NCBI RefSeq assembly: GCF_019100565.1 | Contig: NZ_JAHRID010000001.1 | Coordinates: 744,001 to 808,000 of the forward strand | Reading direction: 5' to 3' | Length of the DNA: 64,000 bases | From: Arsukibacterium indicum | Lineage (GTDB): Bacteria; Pseudomonadota; Gammaproteobacteria; Enterobacterales; Alteromonadaceae | Shown: positions 7,147 through 13,455 of the stretch, piece after piece | Position numbering within the stretch: the first letter of the stretch is position 1 | How the letters are laid out: each line of letters opens with the position of its first letter | Translations under genes and position numbers: made by a program | The notes under the pieces: model-generated | What the model saw: the letters and a program-made list of their open reading frames with translations, nothing else | Database searches by the model: none | What the model was told of the DNA's origin: nothing

Positions 7147-7866
7147 TTAAGCCTTACCCTGTGAGCGCTGGGCAGCTAATTTTGCAATCCGACACGTAGG
7201 CTCAACCGGATTCTTCAAATACTCCGGCAAGTCTGGTTTTGTATGGTCAGCCAAACATGCCCTTGCCTCTGGCAATTGCTCGCCTGCTGCTATGCGCTTA
7301 GCCCAGCTGTCGTACTCGCTTTTGATTGCTTTCTCGAATTCGATGCTGGTCAGCTGGTAAATCATGGCGCCCTTACGCTCATTGATTAGCCGGCTTAACT
7401 CATGGCTGAATTGATACTGCGTGTTGTAACGCTCAACACCGCGGCGCTGGATGATTTCAAACATAACGTCTTGCAGCGATGGTAGGTTTGCGGTCAAGGC
7501 TGTTTTGCAAAGCTCAGCGAATGCCTGCGGGTTCAGAATGAATGCCGATGCACCTGCGCGTTTTTTCAGCTGCTCAATGCCGGCATAAAACCCTTTTCGC
7601 GTTACCCCCTCGATAACCATGCGCTCAGCGAACTGGCCTAACACCGCCTGAATATTCACCGGGTTGTTGCAGTGTTGCGCTGCAAATATCGGGTAATACA
7701 ACGTCAGCACTGGCAGCAATTCAGCTGTCAATTTCTCAGTGACTTCCGCTACCCGAAGCTGCAATTCTTTCTGCTGCCTCTCGAGCAAGTCGCATGGCGA
7801 GCTGGGTGTTGTTTTCAGGTCTTGCTGCTCGGCCACCAGTGTTAGATTTTTTGTTAGATTTCGCAT
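7147..7866 (-). CDS. Replication protein P-like helicase loader
   Basis: 239 aa. The central segment FYAGIEQLKKRAGASAFI, followed by NPQAFAELCK, resembles the helicase-binding region of lambda P, which recruits the host DnaB helicase to the initiator at the phage origin. It directly follows the O-like gene, as P follows O. The only usable ATG (7866) makes it overlap the O-like frame by 131 bp, which is unusually long. A non-ATG start nearer the end of O cannot be excluded. Assignment by partial resemblance plus context. Confidence 0.65.
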   Translation of the reverse strand: MRNLTKNLTLVAEQQDLKTTPSSPCDLLERQQKELQLRVAEVTEKLTAELLPVLTLYYPIFAAQHCNNPVNIQAVLGQFAERMVIEGVTRKGFYAGIEQLKKRAGASAFILNPQAFAELCKTALTANLPSLQDVMFEIIQRRGVERYNTQYQFSHELSRLINERKGAMIYQLTSIEFEKAIKSEYDSWAKRIAAGEQLPEARACLADHTKPDLPEYLKNPVEPTCRIAKLAAQRSQGKA

Positions 7867-8674
7867 AATTGACTTTCTCCCGCTGGCACCAGGTTCGCCA
7901 GGCGTTTAACCAATCAGATTGAGTTTTCAGGGTGTTAGCGTTGGCCTTGTAACATCGGAACAAGTCGAAAATATCGCCAATGTCGTCATCGCTGTAGTCG
8001 CTGTTGATGCCAGTGGTTCTGGCCAGCCGTAGGTGCTGCTCGTCAAACGCCAATTGTTCACCAGTGCAGGAGTTATCTGCTGGGTTGTGGGAGTTATCCA
8101 CGGTGCTTGGTTGGCCGGATTTATCGGCAGGTGGTGAATTTTGTTCTTGCGCGTTAGAGAGAGCTATATCTTGTTCTTGCTCTTGTTCTTGCTCTTGGCT
8201 TCGATGGGGCTTGGAAGCCCCTTGCAAGCCCCTTACATTTTGGGTGTCACAATTTCGCTTTACCGTCATACAAAAGGCAGTTGCGTATTTATCGTAAAAC
8301 GCTGATAAGAAAGGGTTTGTAGGTAGTGCGTTATACTCATTTTGCACACCGGCACAACGCTTATCAGCAGGCTTTAACGCATCAGCAATCTGGTACCGGG
8401 CCATTTCAGGCACCCATACCATTTCAGAGTCATCGTCATACTGGCAAAACCCTGCTTCAATGGCACTTAGAAGCCCCTTACAAGCCCCATCCATTGACAA
8501 GCCTGTTTCATGCGCAATAAACATTTTTGGCAAATAATAGAGCCCCAACATATTGGAATGAGGGCTACTGATTAGATACATGGCAACAACTTGGCATTCA
8601 GGGCCACGCTTGCGCAATTCCTTGCCGGTGCGCCCTATCCAGAACTGTGGACCTATCTTTGCGTAGTCACGCAT
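7736..8674 (-). CDS. O-like phage replication initiator
   Basis: 312 aa. The N-terminal 125 residues (IGPQFWIGRTGKELRKRG, then GLYYLPKMFIAHETGLS and VPEMARYQIADALKP) look like the winged-helix DNA-binding domain of phage initiators. A low-complexity linker with a QEQEQEQEQ run follows, then a C-terminal segment with DWLNAWRTWCQREK typical of primosome-type initiators. The gene itself carries repeated DNA elements at 8206-8234 and 8471-8490 and a DnaA-box-like site at 8094-8102, so the origin may lie inside it, as in lambda. Followed by a P-like loader. Confidence 0.7.
   Translation of the reverse strand: MRDYAKIGPQFWIGRTGKELRKRGPECQVVAMYLISSPHSNMLGLYYLPKMFIAHETGLSMDGACKGLLSAIEAGFCQYDDDSEMVWVPEMARYQIADALKPADKRCAGVQNEYNALPTNPFLSAFYDKYATAFCMTVKRNCDTQNVRGLQGASKPHRSQEQEQEQEQDIALSNAQEQNSPPADKSGQPSTVDNSHNPADNSCTGEQLAFDEQHLRLARTTGINSDYSDDDIGDIFDLFRCYKANANTLKTQSDWLNAWRTWCQREKVNYAKSNKKSNTGGRAARPENNTQLAMRLAREAAERIAASGSGSH
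8094..8102 (+). other. DnaA-box-like site in the O gene
   Basis: TTATCCACG differs by one base from the consensus TTATCCACA. It lies inside the O-like gene. A second GGAGTTATC copy occurs about 22 bp away (8069-8077), though only the first extends to the full box. Single near-matches occur by chance; weight comes from the nearby repeats. Confidence 0.35.
8206..8234 (+). repeat. Origin-type repeat cluster A in the O gene
   Basis: GGGGCTT-GG-AAGCCCC forms a 16-bp inverted repeat (8206-8221). It is followed at once by a second AAGCCCCTT (8226-8234). The 18-mer at 8215-8232 recurs at 8471-8488 with a single change. The two copies are read in different codon frames of the O gene, so protein conservation does not explain the match. 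Iteron function is inferred from lambda-like origins. Confidence 0.5.
8471..8490 (+). repeat. Origin-type repeat cluster B in the O gene
   Basis: AAGCCCCTTACAAGCCCC is the second copy of the 18-mer at 8215-8232 (17 of 18 identical). It encodes a different peptide because the frame is shifted, which points to selection on the DNA or to chance rather than on the protein. Confidence 0.5.
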
Positions 8675-8676
8675 TA

Positions 8677-8865
8677 TTAACCCCTGCGCCTTTGATTCTT
8701 ATCGAAGTCATCCCGGCAATCGGTATCGCAAAAGCGCGCATCTGCCGGGGCCTTTTCGCTGCACCAGTGGCAATAGCCTGTGACTTCCAAAGTCGGATGC
8801 CGGTGCTTAAGCTGCAGGCTTAGGTGCAGTTCGTTTTCCTGCTGGGCTCTGTCTAGTTGGTCCAT
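8677..8865 (-). CDS. Small zinc-finger-like phage protein
   Basis: 62 aa. The C-terminal half holds CHWCSEK...FCDTDCRDDF, two CxxC-type pairs suggesting a single treble-clef or ribbon zinc site. It lies 2 bp upstream of the O-like gene, so the two are probably translated together. A role in nucleic acid binding is only a guess from the fold. Confidence 0.6.
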   Translation of the reverse strand: MDQLDRAQQENELHLSLQLKHRHPTLEVTGYCHWCSEKAPADARFCDTDCRDDFDKNQRRRG

Positions 8866-9384
8866 TACTACCTCGTTGTTGTTGGGTGCAGTGGCCGGAC
8901 GTTACCCCGGCGATGTGTTCTGACTTCACCAGCACCGATGCGCTGTAGAGCGGTCAAAAGGCCACCTTCCTGCCTTAAGTCTCGGGCTAATCTTTATTGG
9001 CTCCCGGACGCCTAGCGTGTCTCCGATTATCCACGCCGCACTGCATAAATTGTCTGAGCTGTCACGCTACGGCTTTAACGCCAGTTGATAACTGCGATTG
9101 TTCAGCTCATTGGCGTTGGTGTTTGTTGCGGATTACCTTACCGCCTTGGTCTTTCGCTAACTCTGCATGCGAGCGCTGGGGCATGACTCAAACACCAACC
9201 CAATAAACTGATTAAACTGCCCAATCCCTGGGCCTTATGTTTAATCGCCGCGGCTGCGGCTACTGCCTTAACGCTGTCTCTCCAGCAGTCCGGTACCACA
9301 TGCAGTCAATTTTTTATGGAGGCGACCACATCAGCACCTGCCGGTGTTACTACCGCCACTTGCCGGCTTGGCGGTGACTTAAAA
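8866..9384 (-). ncRNA. 519-bp structured region without a gene; candidate phage RNA
   Basis: No credible protein lies on either strand; a 69-codon plus-strand frame here has a composition unlike a protein. The stretch holds several inverted repeats: GTTGGTGTTTG/CAAACACCAAC (9115-9125 with 9189-9199), CAGTT-GAT-AACTG (9082-9094), GCCCA/TGGGC (9219-9233) and ACCGCCA/TGGCGGT (9352-9375). It lies between the CII-like gene and the O operon, where lambda encodes the short OOP RNA, and would be read through by the PR transcript. Strand and RNA function are inferred. Confidence 0.4.
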
Positions 9385-9888
9385 TCAAAACTCACGCTCG
9401 CCCCAATCGCGCACTTGCGCTTTCAGTTCTGCATCTAACTGCAGCAGCTGTTCAATCGCGCTTAAGGTGGCTTTGTTTATGCTGGAATAGTCGGCTTCGG
9501 TGATTACACCGTCAGCACGGGCTTTCTTGATGGCGCCGGCTAATTCGCCCTGAGTGCTTTGCACGGTCAGCAGAACATCTGAGAATTCATCATCGGTCAG
9601 GCCGGTGGTTGGCAGTGAAACTAAGGCTTTACCCCGACTGGTCGCCCAAGCTTTCAGGATCCGCTCGTCATTGGTTAGCTCGGTGATGGCAACAGCTTCA
9701 ATCAGGTGTAAGTTGTGCTGCTCATAGGCATCATCGTTATTAAGCTTTGCAGCCAGGGTCTTTTTGTTTTTCCCCATCAGCTTTGCCAGCTCAGTCAGGT
9801 TATGATCATCCGTCAGGCTTGCAGCTGCAGCCATCGGACACTGAGAAACCTTACTCGGTTGGCGCAGGTTAGCTCTGGATAAATCCAT
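9385..9888 (-). CDS. CII/CP76-like phage regulator
   Basis: 167 aa from the ATG at 9888, which has GAGG 9 nt upstream and follows the cro stop by 11 bp. The segment NLTELAKLMGKNKKTLAAKLN is a helix-turn-helix of the phage regulatory CII (CP76) family, and the helical C-terminus (SAIEQLLQLDAELKAQVRDW) is also typical. By analogy it would act early to set the lysis/lysogeny decision. Second gene of the PR transcript. Confidence 0.75.
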   Translation of the reverse strand: MDLSRANLRQPSKVSQCPMAAAASLTDDHNLTELAKLMGKNKKTLAAKLNNDDAYEQHNLHLIEAVAITELTNDERILKAWATSRGKALVSLPTTGLTDDEFSDVLLTVQSTQGELAGAIKKARADGVITEADYSSINKATLSAIEQLLQLDAELKAQVRDWGEREF

Positions 9889-9899
9889 TACAGTTATCC

Positions 9900-10094
9900 T
9901 CAAGCTGCATTAGCTGGTTTTTGGTAAAGCGATTCATTAAAGCGCAATTTGCCTTTGGTCATTCGCTCTAACTGGTAAGCACGGACCTTTGGGACTAGAT
10001 CGACCCAAAGAGACACAGACGCTGGTGTAATACCCAGTGCCTTTGCGGTTGCGCTTGTTCCACCGAAGTGGTCTAAAACAGTTTGTTTTTTCAT
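9900..10094 (-). CDS. cro: P22-type Cro repressor
   Basis: 64 aa. VLDHFGGTSATAKALGITPA, then SVSLWVDLVP and KVRAYQLERMTKGKL align along their length with P22 Cro (helix-turn-helix near residues 13-33). Cro binds the same operators as CI and favours lytic growth. It is the first gene of the minus-strand early operon, divergent from the repressor gene, with operator-like inverted repeats between them. Confidence 0.85.
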   Translation of the reverse strand: MKKQTVLDHFGGTSATAKALGITPASVSLWVDLVPKVRAYQLERMTKGKLRFNESLYQKPANAA

Positions 10095-10103
10095 AATGTC
10101 GCC

Positions 10104-10117
10104 TTAAGATTTCTTAA
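10104..10117. promoter_or_regulatory. Operator-like inverted repeat (OR)
   Basis: TTAAG-ATTT-CTTAA is a perfect 5-bp inverted repeat with a 4-bp spacer, the AAG-N4-CTT form of P22 c2/Cro operators. Together with the site at 10132-10147 it lies between divergent cI and cro. It would be about 24-37 bp into the cro transcript and just upstream of a cI promoter. Confidence 0.6.
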
Positions 10118-10131
10118 ATTCTGGCTGTCGA

Positions 10132-10147
10132 TTTAGGTTTTCTTAAA
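10132..10147. promoter_or_regulatory. Operator-like inverted repeat (OR)
   Basis: TTTAGG-TTTT-CTTAAA, a second copy of the operator pattern with one mismatch in the left half. It covers the start site predicted for the cro promoter at 10148-10175, so repressor bound here would block cro transcription. Confidence 0.55.
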
Positions 10148-10175
10148 AGAATAACCGAAAGGAAACGGAAGTCAA
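10148..10175 (-). promoter_or_regulatory. Candidate early promoter PR (cro)
   Basis: The reverse strand reads TTGACT (10175-10170), a 16-bp spacer and TATTCT (10153-10148). The start would be near 10141, within the operator at 10132-10147, giving a leader of about 47 nt before cro. The -10 is identical to that of the candidate late promoter. Confidence 0.5.
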
Positions 10176-10177
10176 GT

Positions 10178-10828
10178 ATGTTTAAGATCTCCTACATGGA
10201 AAAAGAAAATATCAGTCACAGAATCAAGCAACTCAGAACGAGACTTGGTTACAATCAAGAGCAGCTTGGAAAAGCTGTTGGGGTGAGTCATGTCACTATT
10301 TCGCAATGGGAGAGTGAAGCCACCACCCCAAAAGCTAAATACTTGACATCGCTCAGCAAATCATTAAAGGTTAGTCTGGAGTACCTATTACATGGTATTG
10401 ATAAAAACGTAGAGCAAGGACCAGACTTGCGTGGAACTGTTCCGCTCATTTCATGGATCCAGGCCGGGAAGTGGTTAGAAACGGAAGTCAGAGAAATGGC
10501 AGGCGATTATCAGCAGTACGCAACAACAGCCAATGTAGGGCCGAGGGGATTTGCGCTAAGAGTGCTTGGCGATAGCATGACAAGCTTCACTGGAGGAAAG
10601 ACTATACCAGAGGGATCTATAGTCGTGGTTGACCCTGACATTGCAGTAACGTCAGGCAAGGTCGTAGTGGCCAGGCTTGATGGTAGTGGTGAAAGCACTC
10701 TTAAACAGTACATAGAAGATGGCGGGCAGAAATACTTAAAACCTTTCAATCCGACATATCCTATTATGCAAGTAAACGGAAACTGCACCATCATCGGGGT
10801 GGTCAGACAGGTAATACAGGAATTTTAA
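10178..10828 (+). CDS. CI/C2-like phage repressor, HTH + S24 peptidase
   Basis: 216 aa. An XRE helix-turn-helix occupies about residues 25-60 (GYNQEQLGKAVGVSHVTISQ). It is followed by a LexA/S24 domain with the scissile pair A96-G97 (SWIQAG), nucleophile S133 (LGDSM) and general base K176 (STLKQ). It binds the operators to keep the prophage silent and should cleave itself when RecA is activated by DNA damage. The start at 10178 has a GGAA-rich site upstream; a second ATG six codons later lacks one. The gene downstream follows by 9 bp. Confidence 0.9.
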   Translation: MFKISYMEKENISHRIKQLRTRLGYNQEQLGKAVGVSHVTISQWESEATTPKAKYLTSLSKSLKVSLEYLLHGIDKNVEQGPDLRGTVPLISWIQAGKWLETEVREMAGDYQQYATTANVGPRGFALRVLGDSMTSFTGGKTIPEGSIVVVDPDIAVTSGKVVVARLDGSGESTLKQYIEDGGQKYLKPFNPTYPIMQVNGNCTIIGVVRQVIQEF

Positions 10829-10837
10829 GGCGGCAGG

Positions 10838-11227
10838 ATGCAGATCAAAGACAGTGATTTAAACGGTAAGCATGTAATTGGCGCATTGGTTGTTTCACTG
10901 TTCGCGTTTTTCATGTTTACGCCTAATGAGATATACCAGGCTGGTGATAACGGTGCGTTCGCGTTTGGCGGCGTGTTTGCAGTCTCTTTGGTTGCGCTTA
11001 TTCCGCTGGGTTTTGCGTCTTACTTTAAAATAAAATACCAGAAAGCGGTTTATATCGCCTCGCTGGCTATTATCACAACGGTTAGCATCCTGGGGCAGAA
11101 CGGCGTTTCATTAAACCTGGGCCCACAAACATTTGAGCAGTGCATGCTTAAAGAAATGAAAGGCCAGCCACATAACATGACGCCGCTTGTTGCCCGAGAA
11201 TGCAGGCGAAGATTCCCCGCAAACTAA
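10838..11227 (+). CDS. Small membrane protein co-transcribed with the repressor
   Basis: 129 aa, with three likely membrane helices (about 13-28, 41-62 and 70-88). They are followed by a C-terminal tail with FEQCMLKEMKGQ...ECRRRF, a Cys-to-Cys segment reminiscent of a short motif I recall at the ends of other small bacterial proteins. It lies 9 bp after cI and before a terminator, so it is expressed in the lysogen. Genes in this place often alter the host or exclude other phages. That role is inferred from position only; no family is recognised. Confidence 0.65.
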   Translation: MQIKDSDLNGKHVIGALVVSLFAFFMFTPNEIYQAGDNGAFAFGGVFAVSLVALIPLGFASYFKIKYQKAVYIASLAIITTVSILGQNGVSLNLGPQTFEQCMLKEMKGQPHNMTPLVARECRRRFPAN

Positions 11228-11231
11228 ATCC

Positions 11232-11253
11232 AGCCCGGTTCTCCGGGCTTTTT
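11232..11253 (+). terminator. Terminator of the repressor operon
   Basis: AGCCCGG-TTCT-CCGGGCT followed by TTTT, directly after the membrane-protein stop. It separates lysogenic transcription from the left early promoter. Confidence 0.85.
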
Positions 11254-11288
11254 AACATCCGAAATTAGAGCAAATGCTCTATATATTC

Positions 11289-11304
11289 TTTAAGTTTTCC
11301 TAAA
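11289..11304. promoter_or_regulatory. Operator-like inverted repeat (OL)
   Basis: TTTAAG-TTTT-CCTAAA matches the operator pattern found between cI and cro with one mismatched pair. It lies immediately upstream of the candidate PL promoter. Confidence 0.55.
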
Positions 11305-11310
11305 TATTTC

Positions 11311-11339
11311 TTGCATCAGCTTTTAAGTTATCCTACATT
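11311..11339 (+). promoter_or_regulatory. Candidate early promoter PL with operator in its spacer
   Basis: TTGCAT (11311-11316), a 17-bp spacer and TACATT (11334-11339) form a plausible sigma-70 promoter reading into the left operon. The spacer contains the operator-like TTTAAG-TTAT-CCTACA (11322-11337), so repressor would cover the promoter. A third, weaker half-site TTTAAG lies at 11344-11349. Confidence 0.5.
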
Positions 11340-11373
11340 TGCGTTTAAGAAAACGGAAATAACGGGAACTACA

Positions 11374-11757
11374 ATGAACCTCGCATTCAATTCAAACCAC
11401 ACTACACCGTTCGATATGGACGATGTGATTTACACCTTTGTTGAACCTAAGCACGTTCGTGAAAAGGTCCAGCGCGAGTTTAAAATGATAATGCGTCTGC
11501 GCATGGCCGTTTACCTGTCGGTTCTAACCAGTTCTGACGATGAAATTCTTGACGATGCTCGGGTCCGCTTGCGGTTAGATGAGTTACTCGAGTTATTACG
11601 CAAGAAAATTCCCAGCATGACTTTCGTTAGTGGTTACATCATCAAAGCAGGCCAGCTTATCCCGGGCGTTTACCTGAAGGTTAACCATTCGGCGACTGAT
11701 GCAGTTCTTTATCGAGAGCAGGCAGACAACGTTGTTTATATGGAGGCTTCAGCATGA
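11374..11757 (+). CDS. Hypothetical protein, first gene of the left operon
   Basis: 127 aa from the ATG at 11374, chosen because an upstream in-frame ATG (11311) would lie inside the promoter and operator. No known domain. The middle is helical and charged (KVQREFKMIMRLRM; LRLDELLELLRKK). It is not an arginine-rich N-type antiterminator by appearance. It overlaps the next gene by 4 bp. Confidence 0.6.
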   Translation: MNLAFNSNHTTPFDMDDVIYTFVEPKHVREKVQREFKMIMRLRMAVYLSVLTSSDDEILDDARVRLRLDELLELLRKKIPSMTFVSGYIIKAGQLIPGVYLKVNHSATDAVLYREQADNVVYMEASA

Positions 11758-12365
11758 AAACGCTTGTGTTTGGTATAGGGGTAAATGATGCCGGTTACCC
11801 GGTAAGACCAAAGATTAACGGCAAAAAAGTTATGTGCTCATTTTATATGGTTTGGGCAAATATGCTTAAACGTTGCTACTGCGCTTCTTACCAGAAAAAA
11901 AACCTGACTTACAAAGGCTGCTCAGTTTCAAAAGACTGGCTTAGCTTTGCATGCTTTAAATCTTGGATGGAGCAGCAGGACTGGCAAGGCAAGCAACTGG
12001 ACAAAGATATTTTAGTGCCCGGTAATAAAATTTATTCACCACATTCATGCGTTTTTGTTGATGGCCATATAAATAAGTTTGTTTTAGACAGAGCCGCAAG
12101 TAGAGGTGATTGGCCTGTGGGGGTTCATTTTTTCAAACGAGATAATAACTTTCAGTCTTACTGTAAAAACCCAGTTACTGGTAAATGCGAGCACCTTGGT
12201 TACTTCATTTGTCCTGATGAAGCCCACGCCGCCTGGCGCCGGCGCAAGCATGAGTTCGCCTGCCAGCTTGCTAATACCCAATCCGATCCTCGTGTTGCGA
12301 ACGCCTTACGTGAAAGATTTGCGCTAATTCAAAAGAGCAGCCAATTAATGGGAGTCGCAGCATGA
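11754..12365 (+). CDS. Phage protein with AP2-like DNA-binding domain
   Basis: 203 aa. The C-terminal part (GVHFFKRDNNFQSYC...LGYFICPDEAHAAWRRRK) has the spacing of an AP2 domain, the DNA-binding module often attached to HNH homing enzymes. The N-terminal part (YMVWANMLKRCY...SVSKDWLSFACFKSWM) is the common partner region in phage AP2/HNH proteins, but I do not see a full HNH motif. It is probably a DNA-binding accessory or a degenerate homing-type protein. It overlaps both neighbours by 4 bp. Confidence 0.6.
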   Translation: MKTLVFGIGVNDAGYPVRPKINGKKVMCSFYMVWANMLKRCYCASYQKKNLTYKGCSVSKDWLSFACFKSWMEQQDWQGKQLDKDILVPGNKIYSPHSCVFVDGHINKFVLDRAASRGDWPVGVHFFKRDNNFQSYCKNPVTGKCEHLGYFICPDEAHAAWRRRKHEFACQLANTQSDPRVANALRERFALIQKSSQLMGVAA

Positions 12366-13441
12366 GCACGGCCCAGCAAATAGCCGAATACGAGCAGCGC
12401 ATCAGCCAGGCTTATGAAGCGGCCCAGCGTGCCAGTGGCCGGGCTTACGGTGAGGAAATGGCTTATGTAAGCCAGATGCGTTCACGCCTTGCCGCAATGA
12501 AAGCCGAGCTCGAAGCGCAGAACGATGATAACCCGTTTGCTTTGCTTGCTGATGATGAAGCCAGTAACGAAGTTGACTGGGATTGGCACGACAACGAAAA
12601 AATCATTGAACGTGAATGCGGCCGCATTGTTGGCCCAGGCATTTACTACGACTTAAGCAACGAAGAATACCACTCCGGCCCCGGGATCAGTAAATCCGGA
12701 CTGGACTACATTGCGCATAACCCTAGCTTTTTACCCTGGAGCAAGCGCGCCCCGGTTGATGTTGAAAAGCTGGACGCTATGGACATGGGTACCGCCCTGC
12801 ACTGTGCGCTGCTTGAACCTGACGAGTTTGAAAAGCGCTTTATCATCATGCCGGATTACAACCTGCGCACGACTAAAGGCCAGGCCAGCCGTGACAGCTT
12901 TGTCAGTGAAGCTGCTGGCGAGGGCAAAACCATTTTGGCTGCCGCCGATCATCGCTGCCTTAAGTTGATGAAAGAAAGCGTGATGGCGCACCCGGTTGCC
13001 CGCATGATTTTTGAAGCTGAGGGCCAGAACGAATCCAGCATTTACTGGAATGATAAAGAAACTGGCGAACTGTGCCGTTGCCGGCCTGACCGCAAGATCA
13101 TCATTAACGACATTCATACCCTGGTTGATGTGAAGAAGTGCGCCGACATGAGCCGCTTTGCCCGCCACGTTGAGGAATTCCGCTACCACGTTCAGGACGC
13201 CATGTACCGCGATGGCTATGAAAACCTGACCGGCATTAAGCCTGATTTCTGGTTTTTAGTCGTTGACTGCAACGTCAGTGCCGGCCGCTATCAGGTTGAT
13301 GTTGTGGATCTGGATGCCGAGTGGCAGCAAGCCGGCTATGACCTGTACCGCCGTGATTTAGAAACCTATCACCAGTGCCGCCGTGAAGATGACTGGCTGC
13401 ACATAAACACATTAAGCCGCCCACGCTGGGCTAATAAGTAA
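12362..13441 (+). CDS. RecE-like PD-(D/E)XK exonuclease
   Basis: 359 aa. A coiled N-terminal part (1-60) precedes GPGIYYDLSNEEYHSGPGIS, then KSGLDYI, the hallmark opening of the RecE/DUF3799 nuclease fold. The catalytic acids are in RCRPDR and DVKK (residues about 240-262), with Q at YHVQDAMY. The enzyme degrades one strand of double-stranded DNA ends to expose ssDNA for RecT, encoded 14 bp downstream. The length is that of the nuclease domain alone rather than full E. coli RecE. Confidence 0.8.
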   Translation: MSTAQQIAEYEQRISQAYEAAQRASGRAYGEEMAYVSQMRSRLAAMKAELEAQNDDNPFALLADDEASNEVDWDWHDNEKIIERECGRIVGPGIYYDLSNEEYHSGPGISKSGLDYIAHNPSFLPWSKRAPVDVEKLDAMDMGTALHCALLEPDEFEKRFIIMPDYNLRTTKGQASRDSFVSEAAGEGKTILAAADHRCLKLMKESVMAHPVARMIFEAEGQNESSIYWNDKETGELCRCRPDRKIIINDIHTLVDVKKCADMSRFARHVEEFRYHVQDAMYRDGYENLTGIKPDFWFLVVDCNVSAGRYQVDVVDLDAEWQQAGYDLYRRDLETYHQCRREDDWLHINTLSRPRWANK

Positions 13442-13455
13442 ACCCGGAGAACGTT

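Noticed and set aside
8171-8194. Short tandem repeats considered as a CRISPR fragment
   Set aside because: Units are 12 bp without spacers and encode Gln-Glu inside a gene. No CRISPR-type repeats occur anywhere in the window.
8997-9206. 69-codon plus-strand frame inside the structured noncoding block
   Set aside because: Its composition (many Cys, Leu and Trp, irregular) is not protein-like, it has no ribosome site and it opposes the operon direction.
10838-11227. Toxin-antitoxin pairing of the repressor with the membrane protein
   Set aside because: The repressor is a complete S24-type phage repressor with divergent Cro and operators, so a phage switch explains it. The membrane protein has no toxin signature.
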